NCBI RefSeq assembly: GCF_037026715.1 | Contig: NZ_JBANCG010000012.1 | Location: 65,719-129,718 of the forward strand | DNA length: 64,000 bases | From: Breoghania sp037026715 | Lineage (GTDB): Bacteria; Pseudomonadota; Alphaproteobacteria; Rhizobiales; Stappiaceae | Reading direction: 5' to 3' | In this document: piece by piece, positions 26,405 through 35,344 of the stretch | Position numbering within the stretch: the stretch's first letter is position 1 | Layout of the letters: every line of letters starts with the position of its first letter | Translations under genes and position numbers: made by a program | The notes under the pieces: generated by a model | Told to the model about the DNA's origin: nothing | Databases searched by the model: none | The model's input: only the letters and a program-made list of their open reading frames with translations

Positions 26405-28756
26405 ATGGCCACTGCCGAGACCAGCGCGATGACCGCTCCCCGGGCCGATAACCAGCCGCAGGGCCCCAGGACGCCGCCGCGCGTGCCAGCGCGTAACGGC
26501 TGCCGCACGCTCACGGGACTGCGCACGATCCTTGTGGCCGCCATCGCCGGACCTCTTGCCGCACTGCCCGGCATCGAGGCGGCACGCGCCTTCGAAGGTA
26601 CCAGCACCCTGCCCCGGCCCAAGCCGCAATCAACCGCAGCCTACGCCGGCCCTGCGGCGACGCCCGGCGAGGCGATCACCCAGCTCGTCGCCGGGCAGAC
26701 GCCCGTGCCCGACCGCAAGCCGGAGATCACCGGCGCCATCGCCTATGCCGATCCCTCCCCCGCGCCCGCCTACACGGTGCCGACGCCGACACGTTCGCCG
26801 CTGCAGTCGGAGGACGAGGACGCGGCCGAACCCCTCGGCATTTCCGCGCCCGACAGCGCCGGTTCCGTCGCCCAGCTGAAGAGCGCGCTGGAGGCCATCG
26901 ACAAGCGCGACGTCGCCGCCGCCTTCGCCATCCGCAACCGGATGTCGCCCTCGCTCGACCGCCGCATCATCGACTGGCAGATCATCGTCTCCGGCGATCC
27001 GGTGGTGCCGGCCTCCTTCATTACCGAGTTCGCCCGCGAGGCGCCGCACTGGCCGAACGCCAAGCTGATGCGCCGGCGCGCCGAGGTGGCATTCGCCCGC
27101 GAAAAACCCGAGGACGCGGCTGTTCTCGCCGCCTATCGCAGCGCCGGGCCGATCACGCTGACCGGCAAGGTCGCCTATGCGCGCGCGCTCATGGACACGG
27201 GCCGGACCAGCGATGCCGCCCGCATCATCCGCGAGGTCTGGCGCACGGACACGTTCGATGAAGGCTCCGAACGGATGATCCTGCGCGACTTCGGCTCGCT
27301 TCTGCGCACCGCCGATCACGACCGCCGCGTGGAAATGCTTCTCTACAGGGAGCGCACCAGCGACGCGCTGGAGCTCTCCGGCAAGCTCGGCTCCGCGGCA
27401 CGCGCCTATGTGAAGGCCCGCGTCGCCGTCATCCGCCGTTCCAAGGACCAGAAGAAGCTGATGAACGCCGTGCCGCGTTCCGAACGCTCGCGCGCCGGCT
27501 ACGTCTTCGCCGAAATCCAGATGCTGCGCCGCTCCGGCGACGACAAGGCCGCCGTCAAGCTGATGCTGAAGGCGCCGACCAAGCAGGAAGCGCTTGTGGA
27601 TCCAGATGAATGGTGGATCGAACGGCGGCTTGAATCGCGCATGGCGCTCGATCTGGGCGATGCGCGCGCGGCCTACGCCATCGCGGCCAATCACGGCGCG
27701 CTCTCGCCCGCCAAATATGCGGAAGCCGAATTCCATGCCGGCTGGTATGCCCTGCGCTTCCTGAAGGACGCGCGCCGCGCCGAGCCGCATTTCCGCAACA
27801 TCGCCCGCGTCGGCACGACGCCGATCACCATCTCGCGCGCGCAATACTGGATCGGCCGCGCGCTGGAGGCGCAGGGAAAGAAACAGGCGGCAAACGCGGC
27901 CTACGGCCAGGCCGCCGTCTTCGGCACCACCTATTACGGCCAGCTCGCCCGCACCCGGCTCGGCATGGCCCAGGCGGCCGTTCCGCACGCCCCGAAACCG
28001 ACCGCCACCGACAGGCTGGCGTTTGAGCGCAACGAACTCGTCCACGCCATCCGCCGCATGGACAAGGCCGGCCAGTTCGACGAAACGACGCTGCTGTTCA
28101 GAACGCTTGCCCTGACCTTGCCGACAGCCGGTCAGGCCGCCCTTCTCGCGCAACTGGCGGAAGAGCGGGGCACGCATCAGCTCGCGCTCATGGTCGGCAA
28201 GCTGGCGGCCGGACACAACAACGACGCGGCCCCCCTCGCCTTCCCCACCGAGGCGATCCCGCGCAAGGCAAAGATTTCGGCCGTGGAAAAGCCCGTGGTC
28301 TATGCGATCGCGCGCCAGGAAAGCGCGTTCAATCCGGCCGCCAAAAGCAGCGCCGGCGCACTTGGCCTCCTCCAGCTCATGCCCGGCACCGCCAAGGTGA
28401 CCGCCCGCAAGGCCGGCATGAAGTATTCGAAATCGGCGCTCACCAGCGATCCCGCCTATAACGCCACGCTGGGCGCGGAGCACCTGAGGGAGCTCATCGA
28501 CGAGTTCGACGGCTCCTACATCATGACGTTCGCCGCCTACAATGCCGGGCGCCGCCGCGTCTACGAATGGATCGACCGCTTCGGCGATCCGCGGTCCGGC
28601 AAGGTCGACCCGGTAGACTGGGTGGAGCGCATCCCGTTTACCGAGACGCGCAACTACGTCCAGCGGATCACCGAGAACCTGCAGGTCTACCGCGCCCGCA
28701 TCGATGGCAAGGGCCTGAACATCGCCGCCGATCTCTCACGCGGCAAGCCGAACTGA
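26405..28756 (+). CDS. Soluble lytic murein transglycosylase (GH23)
   Basis: Cleaves peptidoglycan glycan strands in the periplasm, forming 1,6-anhydro ends. The 783-residue protein has a long N-terminal leader with a Sec-type hydrophobic core around residues 40-55 (LRTILVAAIAGPLAALPG), a helical superhelix rich in Ala (about 150-610), and a C-terminal SLT domain. The catalytic Glu is E639 in AIARQESAFNPAAKSSAGAL, followed by GLLQLMPGTA and FAAYNAGRRRV. The domain order is that of Slt70. A shared terminator separates it from the convergent porin gene. Confidence 0.93.
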   Translation: MATAETSAMTAPRADNQPQGPRTPPRVPARNGCRTLTGLRTILVAAIAGPLAALPGIEAARAFEGTSTLPRPKPQSTAAYAGPAATPGEAITQLVAGQTPVPDRKPEITGAIAYADPSPAPAYTVPTPTRSPLQSEDEDAAEPLGISAPDSAGSVAQLKSALEAIDKRDVAAAFAIRNRMSPSLDRRIIDWQIIVSGDPVVPASFITEFAREAPHWPNAKLMRRRAEVAFAREKPEDAAVLAAYRSAGPITLTGKVAYARALMDTGRTSDAARIIREVWRTDTFDEGSERMILRDFGSLLRTADHDRRVEMLLYRERTSDALELSGKLGSAARAYVKARVAVIRRSKDQKKLMNAVPRSERSRAGYVFAEIQMLRRSGDDKAAVKLMLKAPTKQEALVDPDEWWIERRLESRMALDLGDARAAYAIAANHGALSPAKYAEAEFHAGWYALRFLKDARRAEPHFRNIARVGTTPITISRAQYWIGRALEAQGKKQAANAAYGQAAVFGTTYYGQLARTRLGMAQAAVPHAPKPTATDRLAFERNELVHAIRRMDKAGQFDETTLLFRTLALTLPTAGQAALLAQLAEERGTHQLALMVGKLAAGHNNDAAPLAFPTEAIPRKAKISAVEKPVVYAIARQESAFNPAAKSSAGALGLLQLMPGTAKVTARKAGMKYSKSALTSDPAYNATLGAEHLRELIDEFDGSYIMTFAAYNAGRRRVYEWIDRFGDPRSGKVDPVDWVERIPFTETRNYVQRITENLQVYRARIDGKGLNIAADLSRGKPN

Positions 28757-28788
28757 GGCGCCGTCGCGCGAAACGACGAGACAGACAC

Positions 28789-28822
28789 AAAAGGCCCGGC
28801 GGATCGCTCCACCGGGCCTTTT
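28789..28822. terminator. Bidirectional terminator between slt and porin gene 1
   Basis: AAAAGGCCCGG and CCGGGCCTTTT form a near-perfect stem with an A run on one side and a T run on the other. It can therefore stop transcripts from both convergent genes. Confidence 0.85.
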
Positions 28823-28844
28823 GCTTTTCAGATCGCAGGAACGA

Positions 28845-30083
28845 TCAGAACGTGCGCTGGACGCGGAACACGCCGACGAGCGTGTCGTCATCGGCAAACG
28901 TGCTTCCGACCGAACCTCCGTTAATGTCCCAGTCTTCCGTCTTGTATTCCAGCTCGACGCCCATCAGGAACCCGGCGACCGGCGACCAGACCACATTGCC
29001 CTGAACGCCGATCTGGTCGACGTCGAAGTCGGCACTCAGAACATCAAGGCTGTACCTGGTGTAGGTTGCCGTCAGTGCGGACGAAATCGTCGGCGTCCAG
29101 TGATGGGTCATGCCGGCACCGATGCCCCAGGCCTCGAGCAACTCAAGATCGTCCGAGGAGCGGTCAATCGCGTCCGGCGCGATGGCATCCTCATGGACAT
29201 ACCGTGCCGCTCCATTGGAGTAGGCGCCCTGGATGCTGATCGTGTCGCCCGGCGCGAGCATCGGGACGTTGAACGTCGCGCCCGCACCGATCGCCCAACC
29301 GATCTCAGTATCGCGCACGGTATTACCGGTCGGCGTGCCGCCAACAACGATTTCGCCGCCATTCACCTCATGGAGAGCGCCCATGATCTGCGCCGAGCCC
29401 CACCCCTGATCGACGCGAACGTTGGCGACCAGGTCCGGCATCTTGTGGCCACCGTACACGTCATACGTATCTGACAGATCCCGGGTGCGAACGGCCGTAT
29501 TCCGCGAGAACGTTCCATCTTCCACCGACAGCGTGGCGGAGAAACCGTTGCCGAAGCCGTGGGTGTAGGCGAACAGGTTCGTGCGGTGATCGGAGAAGCC
29601 CTGCTGGATGATCGAGCCCCAGTTGTCGCCGGTGTAGAAGTCGAAGAACGATTCCGCGCGACCGAAGGTGAAGCCGCCGAACTGGATGAAGCCGTCGCGC
29701 AGCTCCACGTCCGGGTTGTCGCTGCCCGAATCCTGGGTGAACCACAGATCGACATAGGTGCGCAACAGGCCGTATTCCGTCTGTGTGCGGGAATCGAAGC
29801 GGACATAGGCGCGCGCGCGTGTCGTCGTGCCATTGCCGTTGCGCGAGCCCCACGCGACGTTGCCGTCATCGGCGAAGTCCTGGAAGCGCAGCTCGACACG
29901 CATGCCGCCCTGGATACGCAGGCAGGTCTCGGTACCGGGGATATAGAAATAGCCGGCGCCATAGGCATCGCAGACACGAACGTAATCGACCGGCTCCGGA
30001 GCGGACGGCAGGTCCGCCGCCTGCGCAGCGCCAAGGCCGGCAAATCCGGCAAGACCGGCGAGCAGCAGCGTGTTCTTCTTCAT
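28845..30083 (-). CDS. Porin, Omp2/RopA (Porin_2) family, paralogue 1
   Basis: An outer-membrane general diffusion porin of the rhizobial/Brucella type, 412 residues. A Sec signal peptide ends AAQA-ADLP. The mature N-terminus shows the family hallmark VDYVRVCDAYGAGYFYIPGT with a second Cys shortly after, likely forming a disulfide. A 16-strand barrel ends in VQRTF with the terminal Phe needed for outer-membrane assembly. The start at 30081-30083 gives the signal MKKNTLLLAGLAG. It is the most divergent of the four tandem copies in its loops. Confidence 0.92.
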   Translation of the reverse strand: MKKNTLLLAGLAGFAGLGAAQAADLPSAPEPVDYVRVCDAYGAGYFYIPGTETCLRIQGGMRVELRFQDFADDGNVAWGSRNGNGTTTRARAYVRFDSRTQTEYGLLRTYVDLWFTQDSGSDNPDVELRDGFIQFGGFTFGRAESFFDFYTGDNWGSIIQQGFSDHRTNLFAYTHGFGNGFSATLSVEDGTFSRNTAVRTRDLSDTYDVYGGHKMPDLVANVRVDQGWGSAQIMGALHEVNGGEIVVGGTPTGNTVRDTEIGWAIGAGATFNVPMLAPGDTISIQGAYSNGAARYVHEDAIAPDAIDRSSDDLELLEAWGIGAGMTHHWTPTISSALTATYTRYSLDVLSADFDVDQIGVQGNVVWSPVAGFLMGVELEYKTEDWDINGGSVGSTFADDDTLVGVFRVQRTF

Positions 30084-30370
30084 GTTGTTGATTCTCCGAA
30101 ACATCCCGGGGGGACCATCGGATCGCCCCCGCGTCAAAAGCTGCGGCGAACCTAGAGGGGGCACCACGCGCAGACAACCAAAGTCATGCCGATCGCGCGG
30201 TGAAGACGGCTATTCCCGCAACAGTGTGTCCTATTTGAAACATTCTTTTGAATCATGGCGAAATGGCCCCGGCGCAATCGGTCCCGACCGCGCGCTCCCG
30301 CCTCCGCCGGGCGTGGCACAGCCTCTGCCTCTCCGGCTTCTCTTCCCCTCCGCGCTTGCTTTCCGACACG
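30084..30370. other. Noncoding region upstream of porin gene 1
   Basis: Together with the adjacent terminator this separates porin genes 1 and 2 by 343 bp. It should hold the porin 1 promoter and leader. No clear -35/-10 pair was recognised and no gene is present. Confidence 0.4.
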
Positions 30371-30400
30371 AAAAAGCCCGGCGGATTTCTCCGCCGGGCT
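30371..30400 (-). terminator. Terminator of porin gene 2
   Basis: AGCCCGGCGGA and TCCGCCGGGCT form a perfect 11-bp stem around TTTC. On the minus strand it is followed by T5. The same hairpin recurs after porin genes 3 and 4. Confidence 0.85.
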
Positions 30401-30426
30401 CTCGTATCCAAACCTTCAGGTTTGGA

Positions 30427-31629
30427 TCAGAACGTGCGCTGAACGCGGAACATGCCGACCAGATCCTCGTCGTCGAGCAGGTTCGTGCCGACGGTCTGAC
30501 GGTCGTAGTCCGTCTTCAGGTATTCAAGCTCGACACCCATCAGGAAGCCGGTGATCGGCTCCCAGGCCAGGTTGCCCTGAACGCCGATCTGGTCGAGGTC
30601 GTAGGTGGTGCTGAAGCCCTCGAGCGCGGCATAGCTGGCGGAGAAGCCGGACGTGATCGTCGGGGTCCAGTGATGCTTGAAGCCGCCACCGACGCCCCAG
30701 GCCGTCGTCGCATCGACCTTGCCGTTCTTGACGACGCCGTCATAGGGCAGGTTGGACGAGACGTAGGCCACCGCGCCCTTGGAATAAGACGCCTGGAAGG
30801 ACACCGTATCGCCCGCCGAGATCATCGGAGCGTTGAAGGTGACGCCGGCGCCGATCGCCCAGCCCATTTCCGAATCGCGAACCGTGCTGTCGCCATAGAC
30901 CTGATGCAGCGCACCCATGATCTGGGCCGAGCCCCAGCCCTGATCGACGCGCAGGTTGGCGACGAGATCCGGCATCTTGTGACCGCCGTAAACGTCGTTC
31001 GGATCGCCGGTCGTGGTGAACGTGCGGTTGCCGATGATGCCGCGCGAGAACGTGCCGTCTTCGACCGACACCGAAGCGGAAAAGCCGTTGCCGAAGCCGT
31101 AGGTGTAGGCAAAGACGTTCGTCTCGTGATCGGAGAAGCCCTGATCGAGGATCGAGCCCCAGGCATCGCCGGTGTAGAAGTCGAAGTAGCCGTGCGCCAC
31201 CCGGCCGAAGGTGAAGCCGCCGAACTGGATGAACCCGTTCTCCAGCGTCACGGTCGTATTGTCGGGGTCGCCGTTCGAATCCCCCGTGAACCACAGATCG
31301 ACGAAGGTGCGCAGCAGGCCGTATTCGGTCTGGGTGCGCGAGTCGAAGCGGACATAGGCACGCGCCCGCGTCGTCGTCGCATCGCCCTCGCGCGAGCCCC
31401 AAGCCGAATTGTCATCGGCGAAATCGCGGAAACGGAACTCAACGCGCATGCCGCCCTGAACGCGCAGGCAGGTCTCGGTTCCGGGGATGTAGAAATAGCC
31501 GGCGCCGTAAGCATCGCAGACGCGGACGTAATCGACAGGCTCGGGAGCGACGGGCAGATCGGCCGCCTGGGCCCCCGCAATGCCGCCGAGGCTCGCCGCA
31601 GCGGCCACCAAAACGAGCGTTCTTGTCAT
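30427..31629 (-). CDS. Porin, Omp2/RopA (Porin_2) family, paralogue 2
   Basis: A 400-residue outer-membrane porin with signal peptide MTRTLVLVAAAASLGGIAG ending AQA-ADLP. The VCDAYGAGYFYIPGTETCLR block and the final MFRVQRTF are shared with its neighbours. Conserved barrel stretches such as YVRFDSRTQTEYGLLRTFVD and FYTGDAWGSILDQGFSDH match paralogue 3 almost exactly, while surface loops differ. Its SD-like GGAAG lies about nine bases before the ATG. Confidence 0.93.
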   Translation of the reverse strand: MTRTLVLVAAAASLGGIAGAQAADLPVAPEPVDYVRVCDAYGAGYFYIPGTETCLRVQGGMRVEFRFRDFADDNSAWGSREGDATTTRARAYVRFDSRTQTEYGLLRTFVDLWFTGDSNGDPDNTTVTLENGFIQFGGFTFGRVAHGYFDFYTGDAWGSILDQGFSDHETNVFAYTYGFGNGFSASVSVEDGTFSRGIIGNRTFTTTGDPNDVYGGHKMPDLVANLRVDQGWGSAQIMGALHQVYGDSTVRDSEMGWAIGAGVTFNAPMISAGDTVSFQASYSKGAVAYVSSNLPYDGVVKNGKVDATTAWGVGGGFKHHWTPTITSGFSASYAALEGFSTTYDLDQIGVQGNLAWEPITGFLMGVELEYLKTDYDRQTVGTNLLDDEDLVGMFRVQRTF

Positions 31630-31806
31630 CGGTTGTGACTTCCATCTGATGAAAGGGAGGACGCCGCGACCGGGCGCCGTTGCCTCATTAGGGGCAACCT
31701 AGTCCCATGCGCAGCCAATGCAATCCTGGATGTCACGAAGAAACCGTCCAAAACAAACATTCGAAAAGACAGTTGCAGGAAGGCCACGACTTCCACGGCG
31801 ATGCTT

Positions 31807-31834
31807 GTAATAAGTTACCACACGGGATTTTCAA
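31807..31834 (-). promoter_or_regulatory. Candidate promoter of porin gene 2
   Basis: On the minus strand TTGAAA (31829-31834) and TATTAC (31807-31812) are separated by 16 bp in an A/T-richer stretch of the 414-bp gap 31630-32043. It would give a leader of about 170 bases. It is only a match to the sigma-70 consensus. Confidence 0.3.
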
Positions 31835-31987
31835 TTCTGTTACTGCGTAATATTCGAGCAACGCAGCAATCCGCCATTTGCAGTGCATCGAATGAGAAAT
31901 GAATTTGGGCGAAGAAGACGACGTTAGACTTTACGGCGAAATGGTGGCGCGCAAAGAATTTACATCGTGGAGGAAAGTGCAGACGCA

Positions 31988-32016
31988 AAGAGCCCGGCGG
32001 ATTTCTCCGCCGGGCT
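31988..32016 (-). terminator. Terminator hairpin of porin gene 3
   Basis: The same AGCCCGGCGGA / TCCGCCGGGCT stem as after porin gene 2, here followed on the minus strand by only three T residues. Termination may be less complete. Confidence 0.75.
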
Positions 32017-32043
32017 CTCGTATCCGATCTTCAGGAGATCAGA

Positions 32044-33234
32044 TTAGAACGTGCGCTGGACGCGGAACATGCCGACCAGATCGTCGTCGTCGGCGTCGAC
32101 GGCGGTACGGTCGTAGTCCTCATTCAGGTACTCGAGTTCGACACCCATCAGGAAGCCGGAGACCGGCGACCAAACCAGGTTGCCCTGAACGCCAACCTGG
32201 TCGACGTCGTAATCGCCACCCTTCGACTCAAGCGTCGCGTAGGATGCCGTCAGAGCGGACGAAATGGTCGAAGTCCAGTTGTGCTTGACACCGCCGCCAA
32301 AGCCCCAAGCGGTCGTGGCCTTGACGTCGTTGCCGACAACGACACCATCAACGTCGAGGTTCGACGAGACGTAGGCAGCCGCACCCTTGGCGTAGGACGC
32401 CTGGAAGGAGACGGTGTCGCCAGCAGAGATCATCGGGACGTTGAAGGTCACGCCAGCGCCGATCGCATAGCCGAGCTCGGAGTCACGAACGGTGCTGTCG
32501 CCGTTGACCTGGTGCAGAGCACCCATCAGCTGAGCAGAACCCCAACCCTGGTCGACGCGCAGGTTAGCAACGAAGTCCGGCACCTTGTGGCCGCCGAAGT
32601 AGTCGTTGAAATCGCCGTCGGCGTCCTTCGTGCCATCGCCGATGATGCCGCGCGAGTAGGTGGCATCTTCAACCGACAGCGTGGCGGAGAAGCCGTTGCC
32701 GAAGCCGTAGGTGTAGGCAAAAGCGGTCGTCTTGTGATCGGAGAAGCCCTGGTCGAGGATCGAGCCCCAGGCGTCGCCGGTGTAGAAGTCGAAGAAGCTG
32801 TTGCCGATACGGCCGAAGGTGAAGCCGCCGAACTGGATGAAGCCGTTCTTCAGCGTCACAGACGGATTGTCGCTGCCCGAATCCTGCGTGAACCACAGGT
32901 CGACGAACGTGCGCAGCAGGCCGTATTCGGTCTGGGTGCGCGAGTCGAAACGGACATAGGCACGAGCGCGGGTCGTCGTGCTGTTGTCGTCACGGCTATC
33001 CCAGTCATTGTTGCCGGTGCTAGCGAAGTCGCGGAACCGCAGCTCGACGCGCATGCCGCCCTGGACGCGCAGGCAGGTCTCGGTGCCCGGGATGTAGAAG
33101 TAGCCGGCGCCGTAGGCGTCGCAGACGCGGACGTAATCGACCGGCTCCGGAGCGGACGGAAGATCGGCAGCCTGGGCGCCTGCGATCGTGAACATGCTCG
33201 CAGCAGCAGCGGCGAGAACAAGTGTCTTGGTCAT
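32044..33234 (-). CDS. Porin, Omp2/RopA (Porin_2) family, paralogue 3
   Basis: A 396-residue outer-membrane porin with signal peptide MTKTLVLAAAAASMFTIAG ending AQA-ADLP, the CDAYGAGYFYIPGTETCLRV block and a terminal VQRTF. It is nearest in sequence to paralogue 2 (for example GDTVSFQASYAKGAAAYVSS versus the same stretch there). Compared with its neighbours it uses more GTC/AAC-type codons and has the most A/T-rich upstream region, suggesting it is the strongly expressed copy (inference). Confidence 0.93.
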   Translation of the reverse strand: MTKTLVLAAAAASMFTIAGAQAADLPSAPEPVDYVRVCDAYGAGYFYIPGTETCLRVQGGMRVELRFRDFASTGNNDWDSRDDNSTTTRARAYVRFDSRTQTEYGLLRTFVDLWFTQDSGSDNPSVTLKNGFIQFGGFTFGRIGNSFFDFYTGDAWGSILDQGFSDHKTTAFAYTYGFGNGFSATLSVEDATYSRGIIGDGTKDADGDFNDYFGGHKVPDFVANLRVDQGWGSAQLMGALHQVNGDSTVRDSELGYAIGAGVTFNVPMISAGDTVSFQASYAKGAAAYVSSNLDVDGVVVGNDVKATTAWGFGGGVKHNWTSTISSALTASYATLESKGGDYDVDQVGVQGNLVWSPVSGFLMGVELEYLNEDYDRTAVDADDDDLVGMFRVQRTF

Positions 33235-33378
33235 AAGTAAGCTTCCATATCAAAGCAGGTGGGACATCAGGTGCGAGATCCCCTCCTCGCAAGCCGGAAG
33301 ATACTCAACGTATTTTCTCGCGCAATCCAAGAACGACCAAAGGCAGCCGCGAACCGTTACATTGGTTGGCATAGTTGC

Positions 33379-33406
33379 AATAAAGACACGGCTTACCTGG
33401 CGTCAA
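33379..33406 (-). promoter_or_regulatory. Candidate promoter of porin gene 3 with A/T-rich upstream element
   Basis: On the minus strand TTGACG (33401-33406) and TTTATT (33379-33384) are 16 bp apart. The 40 bp further upstream (33407-33450) are almost entirely A/T, like an UP element. The leader would be about 140 bases. The remaining part of the 464-bp gap 33235-33698 shows only the porin 4 terminator. Confidence 0.4.
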
Positions 33407-33643
33407 TAAATATTCAGTCATTTATTATAGTATATCTGATATTTACATTGCGTCATTTCTACGTCTAGCCAAGTTAACAAGTGCGCATTCAGATTCAATG
33501 TAACGTCTTCACTGCCCTTCCGGCTCGTATTTTCGTTTGAAATGATCATTTTAGATTAGGCATTCGCCCCATCGAATACGGAAGAGCGCGGCCGCATGGG
33601 TGACCGCGCTCTCATTCTGCCTGCCGATTACATTTGAAAGACG

Positions 33644-33672
33644 AAAAAGCCCGGCGGATTTCTCCGCCGGGC
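33644..33672 (-). terminator. Terminator of porin gene 4
   Basis: A perfect 10-bp stem GCCCGGCGGA / TCCGCCGGGC around TTTC, followed on the minus strand by T5. It is nearly identical to the hairpins after porin genes 2 and 3. Confidence 0.85.
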
Positions 33673-33698
33673 CCTCGATCCGATCTTGTCAGATCAGA

Positions 33699-34979
33699 TT
33701 AGAACGTGCGCTGAACGCGGAAGATGCCGACCAGCGTATCGTCGTCGTCCAGGCCAAACGCGTTGCCCGTGGCGTTGTAGTCGATCGACTCGTACTCGAG
33801 CTCGACACCCATCAGGAAGCCGGAAACCGGCGACCAGACCAGGCTGCCCTGCACGCCCCACTGATCGACATCAGCATCCGGATTGGCGCCGAGGTCGTTG
33901 TTGAACGAGGCGTAGTTGGCCGTCACAGCAGACGACAGGGTCGGCGTCCAGTGGTGGGTGAAGCCACCGCCGATGCCCCAACCGGTCGTCGTCTCGATGT
34001 TGGTTCCGGAGATCGCCGCCGCATCCGCCATGGCAGCCGACTCGTGGACGTAGCGCACCGCGCCGTTCGAGTAGGCACCCTGGAAGCTGATAGTGTCGCC
34101 CGGCGCGATCATCGGCACATTGAACGTCACACCGGCACCGATCGCCCAACCGACTGCGGAGTCGATGACGTTCCCCGTCGAACCAGACGTACCGGCCGAG
34201 CTGTTCGTCCACGTACCCGTGCCGGCATAGACCTGATGCACGGCACCCATCAGCTGGGCCGAACCCCAACCCTGGTCGACGCGCAGATTGGCCACCAGAT
34301 CCGGCCACTTATGACCACCGTAGTTGTCATAGATGTCGGTGCTGTCGCCATCGCCGTTCTGATTGCCGAAAAGAGCTTCCGAATAGGCAATGCCGTTGCG
34401 CGAGAAGGTCGCGTCTTCGGCGGACAGCGTGGCGGAGAAGCCGTTGCCGAAGCCGTAGGTGTACGCGAACAGGTTCGTGCGGTGATCCGAGAAGCCCTGC
34501 TGAACGATCGAGCCCCAGTTGTCGCCGGTGTAGAAGTCGAAGAACGACTCGGCGCGACCGAAGGTGAAGCCACCGAACTGGATGAAGCCGTTCCACAGCG
34601 TCACGGACGGCGTCGTGCCGGTGCCGGAATCACCGGTGAACCACAGGTCGACGAAGGTGCGCAGCAGGCCGTACTCGGTCTGGGTACGCGAGTCGAAGCG
34701 GACATAGGCACGAGCGCGGGTCGTCGTGGCGTTGCCGTCACGCGTGCCCCAAGCCGTGTTGTCGTCGGCGAAGTCGCGGAACCGGAACTCAACGCGCATG
34801 CCGCCCTGGACACGCAGGCAGGTCTCGGTGCCCGGGATGTAGAAATAGCCAGCGCCGTAAGCGTCGCAGACACGGACGTAATCGACCGGCTCCGGAGCAA
34901 CCGGCAGGTCCGCAGCCTGAGCGCCGGCAACAGCGAGCGTGCCCGCCGCGGCGCCGAGGATGAGGGTCTTCATAGTCAT
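33699..34979 (-). CDS. Porin, Omp2/RopA (Porin_2) family, paralogue 4
   Basis: A 426-residue outer-membrane porin with signal peptide MTMKTLILGAAAGTLAVAG ending AQA-ADLP and the standard CDAYGAGYFYIPGTETCLRV and VQRTF ends. A longer loop region (NQNGDGDSTDIYDNYGGHKW and a Ser/Thr/Gly-rich insertion) makes it the longest copy. GGAGG at 34987-34991 is seven bases before the ATG at 34977-34979, which fixes the start. Parts of the barrel (FYTGDNWGSI-x-QQGFSDHR) match paralogue 1 rather than 2 and 3. Confidence 0.93.
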   Translation of the reverse strand: MTMKTLILGAAAGTLAVAGAQAADLPVAPEPVDYVRVCDAYGAGYFYIPGTETCLRVQGGMRVEFRFRDFADDNTAWGTRDGNATTTRARAYVRFDSRTQTEYGLLRTFVDLWFTGDSGTGTTPSVTLWNGFIQFGGFTFGRAESFFDFYTGDNWGSIVQQGFSDHRTNLFAYTYGFGNGFSATLSAEDATFSRNGIAYSEALFGNQNGDGDSTDIYDNYGGHKWPDLVANLRVDQGWGSAQLMGAVHQVYAGTGTWTNSSAGTSGSTGNVIDSAVGWAIGAGVTFNVPMIAPGDTISFQGAYSNGAVRYVHESAAMADAAAISGTNIETTTGWGIGGGFTHHWTPTLSSAVTANYASFNNDLGANPDADVDQWGVQGSLVWSPVSGFLMGVELEYESIDYNATGNAFGLDDDDTLVGIFRVQRTF

Positions 34980-35344
34980 TACCTGACCTCCAATAGAAAT
35001 CAAAAGGAAGAAGTCTGGGCCCTTACCCAACGTTTCGACTGCTTCCGTTTCCCCGCGATTTTGCTTCTCGCATTGTTTGCTGCGTCATCTGACGCGGTGT
35101 CGAACAATCAAGCAGCAGAGGTACGACGTTCCCGCCGTTCGCAAAGTCACCATATCCGGATCGCCCGACCGTTCAACCGACATCAGCAGTTGCGGAAGCC
35201 CAGGAAGCCGCTTTCGGGTCACGGTGTTGCACGAAAAACACGAACTGACCGTCAAACTTAAGGTTTCGATAGTAAAATAGGCAGTTTAAATATTCATTTG
35301 AGTCACTGGAAGTGCCCGTTGCTGTGACAGATATACCGGATTCC
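34980..35344. other. Noncoding region between porin gene 4 and pbpC
   Basis: These 365 bp must contain the porin 4 promoter. The stretch 35265-35345 next to the pbpC end is A/T-rich. No gene, terminator with a T run, or clear repeat was recognised. Confidence 0.4.

Noticed and set aside
26630..28483. Antisense frame opposite the lytic transglycosylase gene
   Set aside because: The transglycosylase is certain from its signal peptide and SLT motifs; the antisense product matches nothing.
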